Source of the DNA: Geoalkalibacter subterraneus
Lineage (GTDB): Bacteria; Desulfobacterota; Desulfuromonadia; Desulfuromonadales; Geoalkalibacteraceae
DNA length: 64,000 bases
Direction of reading: 5' to 3'
Assembly: GCF_000827125.1 (NCBI RefSeq)
Contig: NZ_CP010311.1
Span: 1,674,001 to 1,738,000, forward strand
The notes under the pieces were generated by a model, which saw only the letters and a list, made by a program, of their open reading frames with translations, ran no database searches and was not told the origin of the DNA. Position 1 is the first letter of the stretch. The number at the start of each line of letters is the position of its first letter. Below, piece after piece: positions 56,450 to 62,911 of this stretch. Both the position numbers and the translations under genes were made by a program.

Positions 56450-56476
56450 GACAGGATTTACAGGATGAACAGGATT
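56450..56476 (+). repeat. family A left arm upstream of wecB
   Basis: GACAGGATT-TACAGGATG-AACAGGATT, three 9-nt units. Its partner right arm is at 57703, beyond wecB. Confidence 0.88.
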
Positions 56477-56526
56477 ATGGCTCAGGTTTTATTCGGGAAA
56501 TTCAGTCAAATGATTTTGAGGTTGTT

Positions 56527-57609
56527 ATGAAAATTCTATGTGTTGTCGGTGCGCGTCCTAATTTCATGAAGATCGCGCCCATTATTGATGAACTCAAAAG
56601 CCGCAATATCGACTACGTCCTGGTGCATACCGGCCAGCACTACGACGAGAAGATGAGCCAGTTCTTCTTCGTCGACCTCGGCATGCCCAAACCTCACGTC
56701 GATCTCGGCGTCGGTTCCGGCAGTCACGCGAAGCAGACCGGTGAAGTGCTGATGCGCATCGAGCCGATCATGGAACAGGAGCAGCCCGATGTAGTGGTCG
56801 TTGTCGGCGATGTCAATTCGACTCTGGCCGCGACTCTTGCCGCCGCCAAACTGGGTATCCCCGTCGCCCACGTCGAAGCCGGGCTGCGCAGCTTCGACCG
56901 CAGCATGCCCGAAGAGATCAACCGCCTCATGACCGACAGCGTGGCTGACTACCTTTTCACCACCGAAGAATTGGCTGGAGAACACCTGCGGCGCGAAGGG
57001 ATCGACGATGAAAAAATCTTCTTCGTCGGCAACACCATGATCGACAGCCTGTTCAAACATGTTAAACGCGCCGATGAATCGAAAATTCTGGATCAGCTCG
57101 GCGTCGCACCGAAGAAATACGGCGTGGTCACCCTGCATCGCCCGTCCAATGTCGATCAGCCGGAAAGCCTGCGCGGCATCCTTGAAGCCTTGAGCACCAT
57201 CGCCCGCGATCTGCCCCTGGTGTTCCCCATTCATCCGCGCACCCGCAAGCGCATCAGCGAATTCGGACTCGATTCACTGCTTGAGCAGGGTTTTATTCTC
57301 AGCGAACCCCTTGGCTATCTCGATTTCCTCAGGCTTAACAAAGACGCCCGCCTCGTCCTGACCGACTCCGGCGGCATCCAGGAGGAAACCACCGTCCTCG
57401 GCGTGCCCTGCATCACCCTGCGCTACAACACCGAGCGCCCCATTACCGTCACCGCCGGCACCAACCAGCTGGTCGGCGCGGACAAACAGCAGATCCTTGC
57501 CGCCGCCCTGAAAGTCCTCAGCGGAGAAGCAGAAAAAAAACAGATCCCCCCGCTGTGGGACGGACAAGCCGCGAAACGTATCGTGGACGTTTTGCAACAA
57601 ACATTGTAG
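56527..57609 (+). CDS. wecB: UDP-N-acetylglucosamine 2-epimerase (non-hydrolysing)
   Basis: A 360-residue enzyme forming UDP-ManNAc from UDP-GlcNAc for surface polysaccharide. It has MKILCVVGARPNFMKIAPII, HTGQHYDEKMSQFFF, HVEAGLRSFDRSMPEEINR and LTDSGGIQEE. The frame runs back to 56434, through a repeat, but the ATG at 56527 with GAGG upstream is right. The stop TAG lies within a REP-like element. The gene stands between inverted family A arms. Confidence 0.95.
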   Translation: MKILCVVGARPNFMKIAPIIDELKSRNIDYVLVHTGQHYDEKMSQFFFVDLGMPKPHVDLGVGSGSHAKQTGEVLMRIEPIMEQEQPDVVVVVGDVNSTLAATLAAAKLGIPVAHVEAGLRSFDRSMPEEINRLMTDSVADYLFTTEELAGEHLRREGIDDEKIFFVGNTMIDSLFKHVKRADESKILDQLGVAPKKYGVVTLHRPSNVDQPESLRGILEALSTIARDLPLVFPIHPRTRKRISEFGLDSLLEQGFILSEPLGYLDFLRLNKDARLVLTDSGGIQEETTVLGVPCITLRYNTERPITVTAGTNQLVGADKQQILAAALKVLSGEAEKKQIPPLWDGQAAKRIVDVLQQTL

Positions 57610-57656
57610 GGGCGAGGCGCTGCCTCGCCCAGGGCGACCCAGCGGGTCGCCCCTAC
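57606..57656. repeat. double REP-like palindrome at the end of wecB
   Basis: Two adjacent hairpins: GGGCGAGGC-GCT-GCCTCGCCC and GGGCGACCC-AGC-GGGTCGCCC, bounded by GTAGGGG and CCCCTAC. It includes the wecB stop codon and may serve as its transcript end. Confidence 0.85.
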
Positions 57657-57702
57657 GGTGGCCGAACTGGATTTCTGGAAAATTTCGGGAATTTACAGTC
57701 GA

Positions 57703-57718
57703 ACCTGTTAATCCCGTC
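57703..57718 (-). repeat. family A right arm downstream of wecB
   Basis: ACCTGTTAATCCCGTC, inverse of the arm at 56450 but shortened to under two units. Confidence 0.75.
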
Positions 57719-57730
57719 AAAGGGGTTTAA

Positions 57731-58978
57731 ATGAAGATTCTCCACATCCTCGATCACAGTCTCCCGCTGCACAGCGGCTACACCTTCCGCAGCCAGAACA
57801 TTCTGCGTGCGCAGCGCCGGATGGAGTTCGATCCGGTTGTTGTCACTTCACCCAAACATGAAGAAGGCACCGGTGAAGACGGGCCGACCATCGAGCAGAT
57901 CAACGACTTCATCTATTACCGCACCGGCGGAGCGCGCACCTTCCCCGTTCCCCTGGCAAGCGAAGCCTGGCTCATGCACAAGCTTTCGCGCCGCATCATT
58001 GAAGTCGCGCGCATCGAGCAACCCGATATCCTCCATGCGCACTCGCCCATTCTCAACGCCATCCCTGCCTTGTGGGCCGGGCGCAAACTGGAACTGCCTG
58101 TGGTGTATGAAATCCGCGCATTCTGGGAAGATGCCGCCGTCGATCACGGCACCTACGCCGAAGGATCGTGGAAATATAAATTGACGCAATCTCTGGAAAC
58201 CATGGTCTGCACCCGCGCCGACCAGGTCGCCATTCTCTGCAACGGTCTCAAGGAGGATCTGGTGCGACGCTGCATCCCCAGTGACAAAATCACTCCCGTC
58301 TTCAATGGAGTCGATCCGCAGGATTTTAAATCTTCCCCGCCCGATGCCGAATACCAGCAGCAGTGGGGGCTTGCCGGCAAAACCGTGATCGGCTTTATCG
58401 GCTCCTTTTATCGCTATGAAGGCCTCGATCTGCTGGTGCGCGCCTTTGCCGATGCCTGTCGGGAGCGTGAAGACGCCGTTCTTCTGCTGGTCGGCGGCGG
58501 CGAAACCGAGAACGAATTGAAAAAACTCGTGGAAGAACTCGGAATCGGTGACCGGGTGATCATGCCCGGCCGCATCCCCCATGAGCGCATCCCCGGCGTG
58601 TATGCCCTGGTCGACGTCCTGGCCTATCCGCGCAACCCCATGCGATTGACCGAGCTGGTCACGCCCCTGAAGCCCCTCGAAGCCATGGCCATGGGTAAAG
58701 TGCTGATCGCCAGCGATGTCGGCGGCCACCGCGAGCTGATCCAACACGGCCAGAACGGCCTGCTTTTTCCCGCCGGCAACGGCGACGCCCTGGCCCAGGC
58801 CCTGAGCGACGTCCTCAGCGATACGCAGCTCTGCGACCACATCCGGGCCCATGCTCCGGAATGGGTGGTAAAATATCACAGCTGGCAGAAGACGACGGCG
58901 GTGTACAGGGATATTTACGCCAAGGCGCTGCATACAGAAAAAATTCTTGAACCACAGAGCGCACAGGGGAAGAGCTGA
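57731..58978 (+). CDS. glycosyltransferase, exosortase A-associated (second type)
   Basis: A 415-residue GT-B enzyme with the subgroup start MKILHILDHSLPLHSGYTFR, then YEIRAFWEDAAVDHGTYAEG and a GT4-type donor site (GFIGSFYRYEGLDLLVRAFA, PRNPMRLTELVTPLKPLEAM). It adds a sugar to the EPS repeat unit. It is the last recognised gene of the EPS locus in this window; neither exosortase nor asparagine synthase homologue follows. Confidence 0.9.
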   Translation: MKILHILDHSLPLHSGYTFRSQNILRAQRRMEFDPVVVTSPKHEEGTGEDGPTIEQINDFIYYRTGGARTFPVPLASEAWLMHKLSRRIIEVARIEQPDILHAHSPILNAIPALWAGRKLELPVVYEIRAFWEDAAVDHGTYAEGSWKYKLTQSLETMVCTRADQVAILCNGLKEDLVRRCIPSDKITPVFNGVDPQDFKSSPPDAEYQQQWGLAGKTVIGFIGSFYRYEGLDLLVRAFADACREREDAVLLLVGGGETENELKKLVEELGIGDRVIMPGRIPHERIPGVYALVDVLAYPRNPMRLTELVTPLKPLEAMAMGKVLIASDVGGHRELIQHGQNGLLFPAGNGDALAQALSDVLSDTQLCDHIRAHAPEWVVKYHSWQKTTAVYRDIYAKALHTEKILEPQSAQGKS

Positions 58979-59003
58979 GAAACCATAAGGCTGGAAAGGC
59001 TTT

Positions 59004-59207
59004 TAACACGAAGACACGAAGGAAAAGGACATAGGCGTATTGTCCACGGAAAACACGGAAAGCACGGAATTAGAACCAAAAGAAGGGGCATGAGAGGTTA
59101 ATAATCCATGAATTTATGCTTCCCTTCGTGCCTTCGTCTTAAGAAAAGATTGGGTTTTCTGATTTTGAATTTTTTTCCGTGTCTACCGTGCTTTCCGTGG
59201 ACCAGAA
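59004..59207. repeat. interleaved inverted arms of two repeat families
   Basis: Left arm CACGAAGACACGAAGG (about 59007) and left arm TCCACGGAAAACACGGAAAG (about 59043) are followed by right arms CCTTCGTGCCTTCGTC (about 59133) and TTCCGTGTCTACCGTG... GTGGACC (about 59176-59203). The order L1 L2 R1 R2 is interleaved, not nested. The whole gene-free stretch 58979-59440 consists of such repeats plus the element at 59252. Confidence 0.8.
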
Positions 59208-59251
59208 AAAGATTGTGATGTTGTGTTCTTTCTCAGTGGTGAAAAAACATT

Positions 59252-59330
59252 GACAGGATTAACAGGAATGACAGGATTTTAAAACCACAACCGATTTTGA
59301 TTGATCCTGTCCATCCTGTAAATCCAGTCG
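59252..59330. repeat. family A element, complete copy
   Basis: Left arm GACAGGATTAACAGG..., spacer with ACCGATTTTGATT, right arm GATCCTGTCCATCCTG... ending CCAGTCG; 79 nt. Confidence 0.9.
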
Positions 59331-59415
59331 GATTTTGCTTTTCAGTTTTGCACAGGCGTATTTTCCGTCCCGTTGATTAGTTTGTGATGTGTTTTCTTTT
59401 GTGGTACAGTATTCA

Positions 59416-59426
59416 GTACATGTACA
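59416..59426 (+). promoter_or_regulatory. putative YefM-YoeB operator
   Basis: GTACATGTACA contains the TGTACA hexamer reported as the core of YefM-YoeB operators, within a 10-bp perfect palindrome (59416-59425) 17 nt before the antitoxin start. Confidence 0.55.
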
Positions 59427-59442
59427 AAAAGGAGGTCAGCAC

Positions 59443-59694
59443 ATGGAAGCTATTTCGTACACCAACGCAAGAAGCAACTTAGCAAAAACAATGGAAAAAG
59501 TCTGCGAAGACCATGATCCTGTCATTATCACACGCCGGAACGAAAGCTCGGTTGTTATGATGTCTCTTGAAGATTACCAAGCTCTTGAAGAGACTGCGTA
59601 TTTGCTGAGAAGCCCTAAAAATGCTCGACGTCTTTTGGAGTCGATTGCTCAGTTAGAGTCTGGTGACGGTGCTGAGCGGGAGCTTACTCGGTGA
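59443..59694 (+). CDS. yefM: YefM-type (Phd/YefM) antitoxin
   Basis: An 83-residue antitoxin with the family N-terminus MEAISYTNARSNLAKTMEKV, DPVIITRRNESSVVMMSLED and YLLRSPKNARRLLESI. It binds YoeB through its C-terminus and DNA through its N-terminus. The frame begins earlier (59389), but AAGGAGG is spaced for the ATG at 59443. It overlaps the yoeB GTG start by 4 nt. Confidence 0.94.
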   Translation: MEAISYTNARSNLAKTMEKVCEDHDPVIITRRNESSVVMMSLEDYQALEETAYLLRSPKNARRLLESIAQLESGDGAERELTR

Positions 59695-59945
59695 AGCTCA
59701 TATTTTCCGAAAATGCTTGGGATGACTACCAGTATTGGATAAAAACCGATAAGAAGATCCTCAAGCGGGTGAACGCATTGATTCAGGATATACAGCGTTC
59801 ACCTTTTTCTGGTACCGGGAAGCCCGAACCATTGAAACATGGTCTTTCCGGCTATTGGTCCAGGCGAATTAACGATGAACACAGAATCGTTTATAAAGCT
59901 ACGGATGACTCCATTTTCATTGCTCAGGTCCGCTACCACTATTGA
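59691..59945 (+). CDS. yoeB: YoeB-type mRNA interferase toxin
   Basis: An 84-residue toxin starting at GTG 59691 inside the antitoxin stop. It shows the YoeB pattern: MKLIFSENAWDDYQYW, GTGKPEPLKHGLSGYWSRR, NDEHRIVYK and the C-terminal catalytic VRYHY. It cleaves mRNA on the ribosome by family knowledge. All conserved positions I can check are intact, so the pair is probably functional. Confidence 0.94.
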   Translation: MKLIFSENAWDDYQYWIKTDKKILKRVNALIQDIQRSPFSGTGKPEPLKHGLSGYWSRRINDEHRIVYKATDDSIFIAQVRYHY

Positions 59946-60010
59946 TTTTCGCACGTAACAAGGAATTAGAACCAAAAAAAAAGAATTCTGATTTTCCAGA
60001 TTTTGAATTT

Positions 60011-60091
60011 TTCCGTGATTTCCGTGATTTCCGTGATTTCCGTGATTTCCGTGATTTCCGTGATTTCCGTGATTTCCGTGATTTCCGTGGA
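60011..60091 (+). repeat. 9-bp minisatellite TTCCGTGAT x8 plus TTCCGTGGA
   Basis: Eight perfect consecutive units (60011-60082) and a terminal variant unit. It is an expanded right arm of family B (elsewhere 2-4 units), sitting 33 nt upstream of a toxin-antitoxin operon. Confidence 0.97.
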
Positions 60092-60123
60092 CCAGAAAAA
60101 GATTTTCCAGGATTGGAGATATT

Positions 60124-60312
60124 ATGCCAGTAACAGCCAAAGAAAAAATGACCGAAGTGATCCAATCACAACCCGACGATGCCTCTTATGATGAGATTTT
60201 GCGGGAACTGGCCTTTGAACGCATGGTTGACCGCGGCATGTCAGATTTTCGTAACGGTCATGTTGTCACGAATGAAGAAATGGAACACAGGATTCGAACA
60301 TGGCAAAAATAA
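60124..60312 (+). CDS. small antitoxin of a RelE/ParE pair
   Basis: A 62-residue acidic protein (DASYDEILRELAFERMVDRG, then VTNEEMEHRIRTWQK) typical of short antitoxins encoded before RelE/ParE toxins. The DNA-binding family is not certain. GGATTGGAGA precedes the ATG. It overlaps the toxin gene by 13 nt. Confidence 0.8.
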   Translation: MPVTAKEKMTEVIQSQPDDASYDEILRELAFERMVDRGMSDFRNGHVVTNEEMEHRIRTWQK

Positions 60313-60596
60313 TTTGGACGTCCGAAGCCGAACGTTGGCTAAGGGACATCTACGATTATATTGCCGAAGATAATCCACAAGCGGCCAAAAAGGTAGTCAA
60401 CGGTATATTTCAAAAAGCGCAGATATTGTTGACATTTTCCGAGACAGGTCACAGATATCGAACCGAATCTGAGGGTGAAGTCAGGATTCTCCTGTACGGT
60501 CACTATCGGATTGCGTATTTGTGGTCGTCGGGAAAGGATGTTGTTGTCTTGGGAGTATTCCATGGAGCTTTGGACATCAACCGGTATCTGATTTGA
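60300..60596 (+). CDS. RelE/ParE-family toxin
   Basis: A 98-residue ParE/RelE-fold protein: IIWTSEAERWLRDIYDYIAE, DNPQAAKKVVNGIF, GHRYRTESEGEVRILLYGHY, RIAYLW and VFHGALDINRYL. Whether it targets gyrase (ParE) or mRNA (RelE) is not decidable by eye. It is translated from inside the antitoxin gene end. Confidence 0.87.
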   Translation: MAKIIWTSEAERWLRDIYDYIAEDNPQAAKKVVNGIFQKAQILLTFSETGHRYRTESEGEVRILLYGHYRIAYLWSSGKDVVVLGVFHGALDINRYLI

Positions 60597-60627
60597 GTGG
60601 TGAGAAGACTTCAGGTTTTTGACTATA

Positions 60628-60663
60628 TTCCGTGCTTTCCGTGCTTTCCGTGCTTTCCGTGGA
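60628..60663 (+). repeat. family B right arm: TTCCGTGCT x3 plus TTCCGTGGA
   Basis: Four 9-nt units between the RelE/ParE toxin and the mntA gene. The mntA reading frame extends back into it, but that part is repeat-coded and not counted. Confidence 0.93.
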
Positions 60664-60676
60664 CCAGAAAAACAAC

Positions 60677-61075
60677 ATGAAACCTGACAAAATGATCGAC
60701 ATCATCAACCGCACCCTGGCCGACTTCCCCGAAGTGCGCTTCTGCACTCTGTTCGGGTCCGCCGCCCAGGGGCGTCTGACCGCACACAGCGATATCGATA
60801 TCGCCGTCGCAGCACAGCGGAAATTAACACCGGAATACAAGGTCCGGTTATCCCATACACTCTCTTCCGCGTTGAAAAGAGAAGTCGACCTCGTCGATCT
60901 GCAGGAAGTGTCCGGCCTGATCCTCGAACAGGCTCTGTGCAAAGCGGTTATCGTCAAAAATGATGATCACGAACTCTACGCCCGTTTACTCAAACGCCTC
61001 TGGTACAACCAGTCCGACATGATGCCGTATGTCAAACAGATCCTCGAGCAAAGGAGCAGCAATTGGCTTCAATGA
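60677..61075 (+). CDS. mntA: MntA-type nucleotidyltransferase antitoxin
   Basis: A 132-residue minimal nucleotidyltransferase with the complete GSX10DXD motif (FGSAAQGRLTAHSDIDIAV). In characterised pairs, MntA silences HepT by AMPylating a tyrosine. The ATG at 60677 is the first after the repeat. It overlaps hepT by 13 nt. Confidence 0.88.
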   Translation: MKPDKMIDIINRTLADFPEVRFCTLFGSAAQGRLTAHSDIDIAVAAQRKLTPEYKVRLSHTLSSALKREVDLVDLQEVSGLILEQALCKAVIVKNDDHELYARLLKRLWYNQSDMMPYVKQILEQRSSNWLQ

Positions 61076-61491
61076 TCCTCCTGACCAAACTCGACGCATT
61101 GCAGCGGTGCCTGGCGCGTGTCAAAGCTAAAACGCCTGAAAACGCCGCCATCTTGCAGCAGGATCTCGACCTTCAGGATATTATCTCCGTCAACCTGGAG
61201 CGTGCCGTACAATCCTGCGTCGACATTGCAGCACACGTGATCGCACAGCACAACACGACAGCACCGAGTACCATGGCAGAGAGTTTCAATCGATTGCACG
61301 ACCTGGGAGTGATTTCAGAGAATACGGCAGAAAGAATGAAAAACGCCGTCGGCTTCCGCAACATCTCGGTGCATGAGTACCAGAAAATCGACTGGAATAT
61401 TGTCTATCGCATTATCACCGAGCATCTTGACGATTTTAAGGATTTTGCCCGGCAAGTGCTGAAATGGGCTGATGAACATGAATCGAAATAA
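61063..61491 (+). CDS. hepT: HepT-type HEPN toxin
   Basis: A 142-residue HEPN ribonuclease with the RX4HXY motif RNISVHEY (catalytic Arg and His, and the Tyr that MntA modifies). Start TTG 61063 is spaced 7 nt from AAGGAG; ATG 61072 is the alternative. The motif is intact, so the module is probably active. Confidence 0.9.
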   Translation: MASMILLTKLDALQRCLARVKAKTPENAAILQQDLDLQDIISVNLERAVQSCVDIAAHVIAQHNTTAPSTMAESFNRLHDLGVISENTAERMKNAVGFRNISVHEYQKIDWNIVYRIITEHLDDFKDFARQVLKWADEHESK

Positions 61492-61546
61492 GATTTGCCA
61501 CCAAGGCACGAAAAAAAGTAAAGGACAGGTCGCGAAGAAAACCTTT

Positions 61547-61625
61547 GACAGGATTAACAGGAAATACAGGATTTTATAACCACAATCGATTTTGATTGAT
61601 CCTGTTCATCCTGTTAATCCCGTCG
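61547..61625. repeat. family A element, complete copy
   Basis: GACAGGATTAACAGGAAATA..., spacer CACAATCGATTTTGATT, right arm ending TTAATCCCGTCG; 79 nt. The gap 61492-61804 has no gene. Confidence 0.92.
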
Positions 61626-61695
61626 CTTTGAGGATAGATTTTCAACCGCTGCGTCTTGCTCTTAAATCTCCGCGCCTTCGCGTTGAAAAGATTTT

Positions 61696-61729
61696 CTTGG
61701 TGCCTTGGAGCATCCTTGGTGCCTTGGTG
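61696..61729 (+). repeat. 8-nt-unit repeat (CTTGGTGC family)
   Basis: CTTGGTGC-CTTGGAGC-AT-CCTTGGTG-CCTTGGTG; a second copy lies at about 62122-62152. Confidence 0.85.
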
Positions 61730-61804
61730 TTAAAAGGTTTTCTCCGCGCCCTCCGTGGTGAAAGCTTTAAAAACGAATACTCTCCATTTTGAGAGGAACA
61801 AAAA

Positions 61805-62056
61805 ATGAAAATCCTCGAAGTTGAAAAAATGAATAAAACTGAACGATTGCAGGCCATGGAAGAGCTTTGGGATTCATTTTTGCGGGAAGAAAATGAATTA
61901 GATTCCCCCCAATGGCATCAAGACATCCTGGAGAAGCGCAATTTTATCTGCGATCTCCGCGGTGAAAACATAGACAGGATTAACAAGAATTACAGGATTT
62001 TAAAATTACAATCGATTTTGATCAATCCTGTTCATCCTGTAAATCCTGTCGCTTAG
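61805..62056 (+). pseudogene. addiction-module antitoxin whose C-terminal half is replaced by repeat sequence
   Basis: Residues 1-46 (MKILEVEKMNKTERLQAMEE, then LWDSF and SPQWHQDILEKR) match the small addiction-module component family that normally precedes a RelE-type toxin. After LEKR the frame runs through repeat sequence; from 61973 it is a family A element, giving the tail LINPVHPVNPVA. The expected toxin-binding C-terminus and the toxin gene are absent. It is probably a remnant, although the frame is open and AGGAAC precedes the ATG. Confidence 0.75.
61973..62051. repeat. family A element inside the antitoxin remnant
   Basis: GACAGGATTAACAAGAATTA... to CATCCTGTAAATCCTGTC; 79 nt, overlapping the 3' end of the antitoxin frame. 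Confidence 0.92.
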
Positions 62057-62174
62057 GGGTTTTCGATTGTGAAATTTTCAGTGTCTTCCGTGTTTTCTGT
62101 GGACAATAAAAAGATATTCTTGGTGCCTTGGAGCCTCTTTGGTGCCTTGGTGTTAAAAAGATTCTAAAAAAAGA

Positions 62175-62275
62175 CTCACGTAAAGCCGCAAAGACTTCAA
62201 AAGATATGAAAACTTTTTCTCAGAATTTTTTGTGTTTTCTTCGCGTCTTAAGAGAGCGCAGCGAACGGGCGTGAG
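62175..62275. repeat. CTCACG...CGTGAG inverted-arm element (family F)
   Basis: Left arm CTCACGTAAAGCCGCAAAG; right arm CTTCGCGTCTTAAGAGAGCG ending GGGCGTGAG. Units of 8 nt are visible. The gene-free stretch 62057-62303 holds this, a family B fragment and a CTTGGTGC repeat. Confidence 0.85.
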
Positions 62276-62303
62276 ATGATTTTATTTTTTTCCGAGGGGT
62301 TAA

Positions 62304-62549
62304 ATGTATTTTGAAATTATCGGGGCAATAAAAAATTCAAAAACAATTGCAATTGGTTCAAAAATCAGGGAGTTGCCCAGGCTTAAGAAAGCTTACGGCC
62401 CTGGCCGGTGGAGAAAGCGTAAAGGGATTGCTCAAATCCGCCTTGTTGATGGAAGCATTGTATCAGCAGAAATTCACTGGTACGAGGCAAGCGGGATCGG
62501 AAGGAAGGAATTTAAAATCAAGCGGTATTTGGAGAACGGTTATGATTAA
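62304..62549 (+). CDS. conserved hypothetical protein (first of a two-gene unit)
   Basis: An 81-residue basic protein, MYFEIIGAIKNSKTIAIGSK then LRKAYGPGRW-like (LKKAYGPGRWRKRKGIAQIR), HWYEASGIGRKEFKIKRYL. I recognise it as a recurrent small protein without known function, usually followed by the same partner as here. GAGGGG lies upstream. It overlaps the next gene by 8 nt. Confidence 0.7.
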   Translation: MYFEIIGAIKNSKTIAIGSKIRELPRLKKAYGPGRWRKRKGIAQIRLVDGSIVSAEIHWYEASGIGRKEFKIKRYLENGYD

Positions 62550-62772
62550 CACCAAGATAAAAGAACATTTTTTTGCCGTTTGCATACAAAATGATGGTTT
62601 CCCTGCGTCCCTTGAGAAGATGAAAATTTATGAAATTATTCCCGACGAAATCGCCAGGAAGCACAATCAATACAGGGTTGTTGACGAATCCGGCGAAGAT
62701 TACCTCTATCCTGATGAGCTTTTCGTCGTGATTGATCTTCCTGAAGCTGTCGAAAAAGCTGTCCAGGGTTGA
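62542..62772 (+). CDS. conserved hypothetical protein (second of a two-gene unit)
   Basis: A 76-residue acidic protein, FAVCIQNDGFPASLEKMKIY, IIPDEIARKHNQYRVVDESG, EDYLYPDELFVVIDLP. The frame is open upstream inside the previous gene, but ATG 62542 gives the compact form. Basic first partner plus acidic second partner in overlapping genes resembles a toxin-antitoxin layout, but no family evidence supports that. Confidence 0.7.
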   Translation: MINTKIKEHFFAVCIQNDGFPASLEKMKIYEIIPDEIARKHNQYRVVDESGEDYLYPDELFVVIDLPEAVEKAVQG

Positions 62773-62805
62773 ATGGAAAATACAGTGGATGACCTTAAAC
62801 CCAGA

Positions 62806-62911
62806 CTCACGCAAAGCCGCAAAGGCGCAAAGAGGTCAAAAGACTTGGAACCTTTTTTCGAGATTTCTTAGCGTCTTCGCGTCTTAAGAGAGCGCAGCGA
62901 ACGGGCGTGAG
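62806..62911. repeat. CTCACG...CGTGAG inverted-arm element (family F), second copy
   Basis: Left arm CTCACGCAAAGCCGCAAAGG with three CGCAAAG units at 8-nt period; right arm TCTTAGCG-TCTTCGCG-TCTTAAGA then GGGCGTGAG. It merges into the tandem array. Confidence 0.88.

Noticed and set aside
60003-60191. Open frames reading repeated FRD or VIS units across the minisatellite
   Set aside because: They are translations of the 9-bp repeat in two frames, with no start signal or family features; the DNA repeat explains them.
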